From the NCBI GenBank assembly GCA_026391975.1, contig JAPLDB010000082.1, forward strand, positions 1-36,836: a DNA stretch of 36,836 nt, read 5' to 3'. The translations under genes and the position numbers were made by a program. Below the pieces are notes generated by a model that was given only the letters and a program-made list of their open reading frames with translations, searched no databases and was not told the origin of the DNA. Of this stretch, positions 34,323 through 36,836 are shown in pieces; positions within the stretch are counted from its first letter, which is position 1, and every line of letters begins with the position of its first letter. The DNA is from Bacteroidota bacterium (lineage in GTDB: Bacteria > Bacteroidota > Bacteroidia > AKYH767-A > 2013-40CM-41-45).

Positions 34323-35348
34323 TTATTTGATCAGCTTGCCCCTGATAAATTTCATCGCTGGCCGCTCCACCGTCATTGTAACAATTGTAGCCATCGCAAT
34401 TATTATCAAGGCCGTAATCCCAATCTTCAAAAAACCACTTTCAATTCCTGAGTCTGAAAGAAAGTTGATCACTTCGTATCCGATATACTGATGCAGGAGG
34501 TACAATGGATAACAGATATAACCCAGGAAAAACAGGATTCTGCCCCTCAGGAGTTTCAACTTGTCGATCACAAAAAGATATAGCAAAAAGAAAATAATGC
34601 TGATGGCAATGGCCTCCTCAATTGGATTGATGATAAAGTGAACAACAAGGCAAATAATTAAAAGCAAATATTTCCTTTTATCATCAGGATTCTTTTTCAA
34701 TTGATAGAAAAATATTCCTCCCAGGAAAAGATTCCCGTTTTTCAATAGTGGAACGAAATAATAATAATTAGCAGTCGGTAGTACATTGTACTTTTGCATG
34801 GCAAACACGGCCACCATTAAGACCAGCCAAACAATGCCGATCCGTTCAATCTTTTCCTGCTTTTTGAAAATGAATACCAGAAAGATTAAAATATAAAAAC
34901 ACATTTCAACGGCCAGCGTCCAGTAGGCCCCATCCATGTCTTCAATGAACATCCAGTGCTGAAACATAGTGAGGTTCGCAATGTATTGTATTGCGGTAAC
35001 AGGATGGTAGTTGTAGTATGGTGATAGGGTGATGACAAGTGCAGTCAATGACATGCAAACCCAGTATGCAGGATAGAGTCTGGCAAATCGTGAAACAATA
35101 AAATATTTCGGCTGGCTTGACCTGTCAAGAGTCATAAAAATAAGAAGCCCACTGAGGACAAAGAAAAACTGAACCGTGTACTTTCCGAATTCAATTACCT
35201 CGAGAAATAAATTGTCTCCGGGATTAGCGCCATAAATATATTTCGAGTAATGAATAACGAGAATGATCAGGGCACTGATGCCACGGATAGAATCAATTTC
35301 TACGAAACGGTTTCCGACTGAATAATTTTTAGAAAAAAAACCAAAAAT
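34323..35348 (-). CDS. Acyltransferase 3 family membrane protein (OafA/YrhL-like), no normal start codon
   Basis: An integral membrane O-acyltransferase. Reading from the first ATG (35135) gives only 270 residues and loses the catalytic end. The same frame continues upstream to 35348 with EIDSIRGISALIILVIHYSKY (the R-G-I-x-A-L motif and the family His) and FFFVLSGLLI, so the gene is about 341 residues. Then come RLYPAYW, several transmembrane helices and a C-terminal YPLYLLHQYIGY. No ATG, GTG or TTG exists in this frame between the TGA at 35364-35366 and 35135. An ATT at 35348 is a possible start, or a frameshift occurred in the T8 tract (35333-35340), since an ATG at 35382 lies in the frame one base off. 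The acceptor is probably a surface glycan. It could also be a pseudogene. Confidence 0.75.
   Translation of the reverse strand: MFGFFSKNYSVGNRFVEIDSIRGISALIILVIHYSKYIYGANPGDNLFLEVIEFGKYTVQFFFVLSGLLIFMTLDRSSQPKYFIVSRFARLYPAYWVCMSLTALVITLSPYYNYHPVTAIQYIANLTMFQHWMFIEDMDGAYWTLAVEMCFYILIFLVFIFKKQEKIERIGIVWLVLMVAVFAMQKYNVLPTANYYYFVPLLKNGNLFLGGIFFYQLKKNPDDKRKYLLLIICLVVHFIINPIEEAIAISIIFFLLYLFVIDKLKLLRGRILFFLGYICYPLYLLHQYIGYEVINFLSDSGIESGFLKIGITALIIIAMATIVTMTVERPAMKFIRGKLIK
35333..35340 (-). other. T8 homopolymer at the 5' end of the acyltransferase gene
   Basis: Eight A on the plus strand (T on the coding strand). With seven T the frame opened by the ATG at 35380-35382 would join the acyltransferase frame. 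With eight it ends at a TAA at 35329-35331. This is either a slippage site or a base-count error. Confidence 0.5.
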
Positions 35349-35456
35349 GGCAACTACATAAAATCACTTTCAGAAAAACCATCTATTTTTTGCAAATGGC
35401 AATTCAAGTTTTCCCATTCCTGCAGATTTCTTTATTAAAATCTAAAGTATTTATTA

Positions 35457-35508
35457 GATTCTATCATAACGATTCATAATGATCATGAAAATCAGCGTTC
35501 CATTTTCT
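35457..35508 (+). repeat. ATCATAA-type intergenic repeat, copy B
   Basis: It starts GATTCTATCATAACGATTC, continues with ATCATGAAAATCAGCG at roughly 9-bp periodicity, and ends TTCCATTTTCT. It matches copy A at 34229 in both flanks, 1228 bp apart in direct orientation around the acyltransferase gene, and overlaps the TAG stop of the M42 gene by two bases. Confidence 0.65.
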
Positions 35509-36553
35509 AGGTAAAACTCCAGTCATGCTTATCCAGATCCTGCAGGCAATTCGCAAGAAGATTGATTGAACCTTCAATATCTTTCTTGTGCGCCATTTCA
35601 ATCACCTGATGAATGTGTCGTGTGGGTATCGAAATCGCCCCGGCAATAGATCCGTTTTTTCCCATCCGCTGTAGCCCGGCTGTATCAGTACCTCCGGCTT
35701 TTAAAATTTCCGGTTGCCATTTTATCTTGTGTTTGGCAGCAGTCTTTTTCATGAATTCAATCATCCGCGGATCGCAAATAGTAGAGGCATCCATTATTTT
35801 GATCGCTGTTCCCCCGCCTAGTTCGGTCACTTGTTCGTGTGCCATAGCTCCAGGAACATCAAAAGCGATCGTTGTATCGAGCCCGAAACCGAAATCAGGA
35901 TTGATGGTATGTGATGCCACATTTGCACCACGTATTCCAACTTCCTCCTGGACAGTGAATACACCATAAACATCATAAGGTGTCTTCTTTAGTTTGCGCA
36001 GTGTTTCAATGAGAATAAAAACGGATACACGGTTATCAATAGACTTGCAGTTTACACATTCTCCCATTTCGATCAGTTCCCGCTGCCGGGTAATCGGATT
36101 GCCGATGGTTATATATTTATCTACTTCTTTTTTCGGAATGCCGAGGTCAATGAAAAAGTCGGTGATCTTTACAGCCTTATTGCGCTCTTCATCTGTCATG
36201 ATATGAATCGGCTTGGAGCCCATCACACCAATGAGGTCTTTTTTGCCATGAACGATAACGCGTTGCGCTGTCAAAGTCTTTGGGTCAAATCCTCCAAGTG
36301 TATGAAAGCGTAAGAATCCTCTTTCGTCAATGTGGGTAACAATGAACCCGATCTCATCCATATGTGCAGCAACCATGGCGCGTTTCGGCTTCCTGCCTTT
36401 TTTGATCGTGGTTACATTTCCCATATTGTCAACGCTCACTTCGTCAACAAGCGGCTTCACCTCACGCAATACAATTTCCCGTATGCGGTTTTCATAACCC
36501 GGTGCCCCGGCAGTTTCACAAATTTCTTTCAGTAGCTGAACATTAATTGACAT
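35507..36553 (-). CDS. M42 family metallo-aminopeptidase (glutamyl aminopeptidase/TET type)
   Basis: A cytoplasmic co-catalytic dinuclear aminopeptidase, usually a dodecameric tetrahedral particle. The 348 residues carry all metal-site positions: H64 in AAHMDEIGF with D66 beside it; the bridging Asp173 in KSIDNRV; the catalytic/ligand pair E203-E204 in QEEVGIRGA; Asp226 in LDTTIAFD; and H315 in PTRHIHQ. Length and order are normal. The ATG at 36553 gives the usual N-terminus (MSINVQLLKEICETAGAPGYE). The first 38 bp of the gene and the upstream region are duplicated at the end of the window. Confidence 0.94.
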   Translation of the reverse strand: MSINVQLLKEICETAGAPGYENRIREIVLREVKPLVDEVSVDNMGNVTTIKKGRKPKRAMVAAHMDEIGFIVTHIDERGFLRFHTLGGFDPKTLTAQRVIVHGKKDLIGVMGSKPIHIMTDEERNKAVKITDFFIDLGIPKKEVDKYITIGNPITRQRELIEMGECVNCKSIDNRVSVFILIETLRKLKKTPYDVYGVFTVQEEVGIRGANVASHTINPDFGFGLDTTIAFDVPGAMAHEQVTELGGGTAIKIMDASTICDPRMIEFMKKTAAKHKIKWQPEILKAGGTDTAGLQRMGKNGSIAGAISIPTRHIHQVIEMAHKKDIEGSINLLANCLQDLDKHDWSFT

Positions 36554-36632
36554 ATGTAATAGTGTTTAAATTTATAGTACAGTAATTTAAGAGAATGAAC
36601 ATTGATGAAAATTGAGTTGTTGAATCATTGCC
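36514..36632 (+). repeat. 119-bp direct repeat, copy 1 (5' end of the M42 gene)
   Basis: Identical over 119 bp to 36718-36836. It starts TTTCACAAATTTC and ends TTGAATCATTGCC, and covers the first 13 codons of the M42 gene plus 79 bp upstream. The bases flanking its left edge differ between copies (G versus C), so the repeat starts exactly here. Confidence 0.95.
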
Positions 36633-36680
36633 AAATAAAATATTAATTCTAAAGATTATTTAAAATCGCTTGTGCGTGGG

Positions 36681-36700
36681 TCTCCCTTTAGGGCAGGGGT
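36681..36700 (+). repeat. Degenerate GC-rich repeat
   Basis: TCTCCCTTTAGGGCAGGGGT has the C-run, TTTAGGG, AGGGG shape of the GC-rich hairpin family, but is shorter and imperfect. It lies in the 85 bp between the two 119-bp copies. Confidence 0.4.
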
Positions 36701-36717
36701 GCGCGTGGCTTCCGTCC

Positions 36718-36836
36718 TTTCACAAATTTCTTTCAGTAGCTGAACATTAATTGACATATGTAATAGTGTTTAAATTTATAGTACAGTAATTTAAGAGAAT
36801 GAACATTGATGAAAATTGAGTTGTTGAATCATTGCC
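36718..36836 (+). repeat. 119-bp direct repeat, copy 2, ending flush with the window
   Basis: Exact copy of 36514-36632, 204 bp downstream, stopping at the last base of the window. It contains the first 13 codons of the M42 gene with its ATG, but no continuing reading frame. Confidence 0.95.

Overview
The window comes from a Bacteroidota genome. Several secreted proteins end in type IX secretion (T9SS) sorting domains of the YPNPV...KFIK type. Upstream regions carry TAnnTTTG/TAnnTTCGC -7 boxes instead of a sigma70 -10, Shine-Dalgarno sequences are essentially absent, and intergenic DNA is AT-rich. The order or family cannot be fixed from this sequence alone. I see no rRNA, tRNA, CRISPR array, transposase or phage gene.

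Layout: (1) 1-4.9 kb, peptidases: an M1 aminopeptidase (+, probably cut at its 5' end) converging on a two-gene M16 operon (-). (2) 5-6.9 kb (+): an exported endonuclease/exonuclease/phosphatase-fold protein and RNase III. (3) 6.9-12.8 kb (-), probably one transcript: a 1004-residue amidohydrolase, a 430-residue degenerate amidohydrolase, a small exported protein and a methyltransferase. (4) 12.9-16.6 kb (+): an O-antigen ligase-like/TPR protein and a T9SS cargo protein, converging on a large Asp-box (VPS10/sortilin-like) T9SS lipoprotein (-). (5) 19.1-25.7 kb (-): a hypothetical protein, then a probable run read serS, TPR protein, NTF2-like, SPFH protein, rluF, DUF3820. (6) 25.8-31.9 kb (-): three related T9SS cargo proteins with beta-propeller/kelch, PKD and Ig-like parts, from one good promoter. 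(7) 32.1-34.2 kb (+): atpD-atpC with its own promoter and a rho-independent terminator. (8) 34.3-36.8 kb (-): an acyltransferase-3 gene with no normal start codon and an M42 aminopeptidase. The window ends in an exact 119-bp duplication.

Most genes are ordinary Bacteroidota housekeeping or secretion genes. The unusual layer is in and around the spacers. Several spacers are built from short-period arrays, each with its own unit: 17 heptads exactly filling the gap between the two amidohydrolase genes, 14 heptads before atpD, 8 octads between serS and the TPR gene, octads arranged as a long inverted repeat between atpD and atpC, and inverted CCACGGAG-type octads interrupted by an 18-bp palindrome near 19.7 kb. 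The same kind of heptad occurs in frame inside two T9SS sorting domains. A second, GC-rich hairpin repeat family lies upstream of atpD and has entered two coding sequences in frame, giving a PPKGG-type peptide in the big amidohydrolase and a related linker in a T9SS protein.
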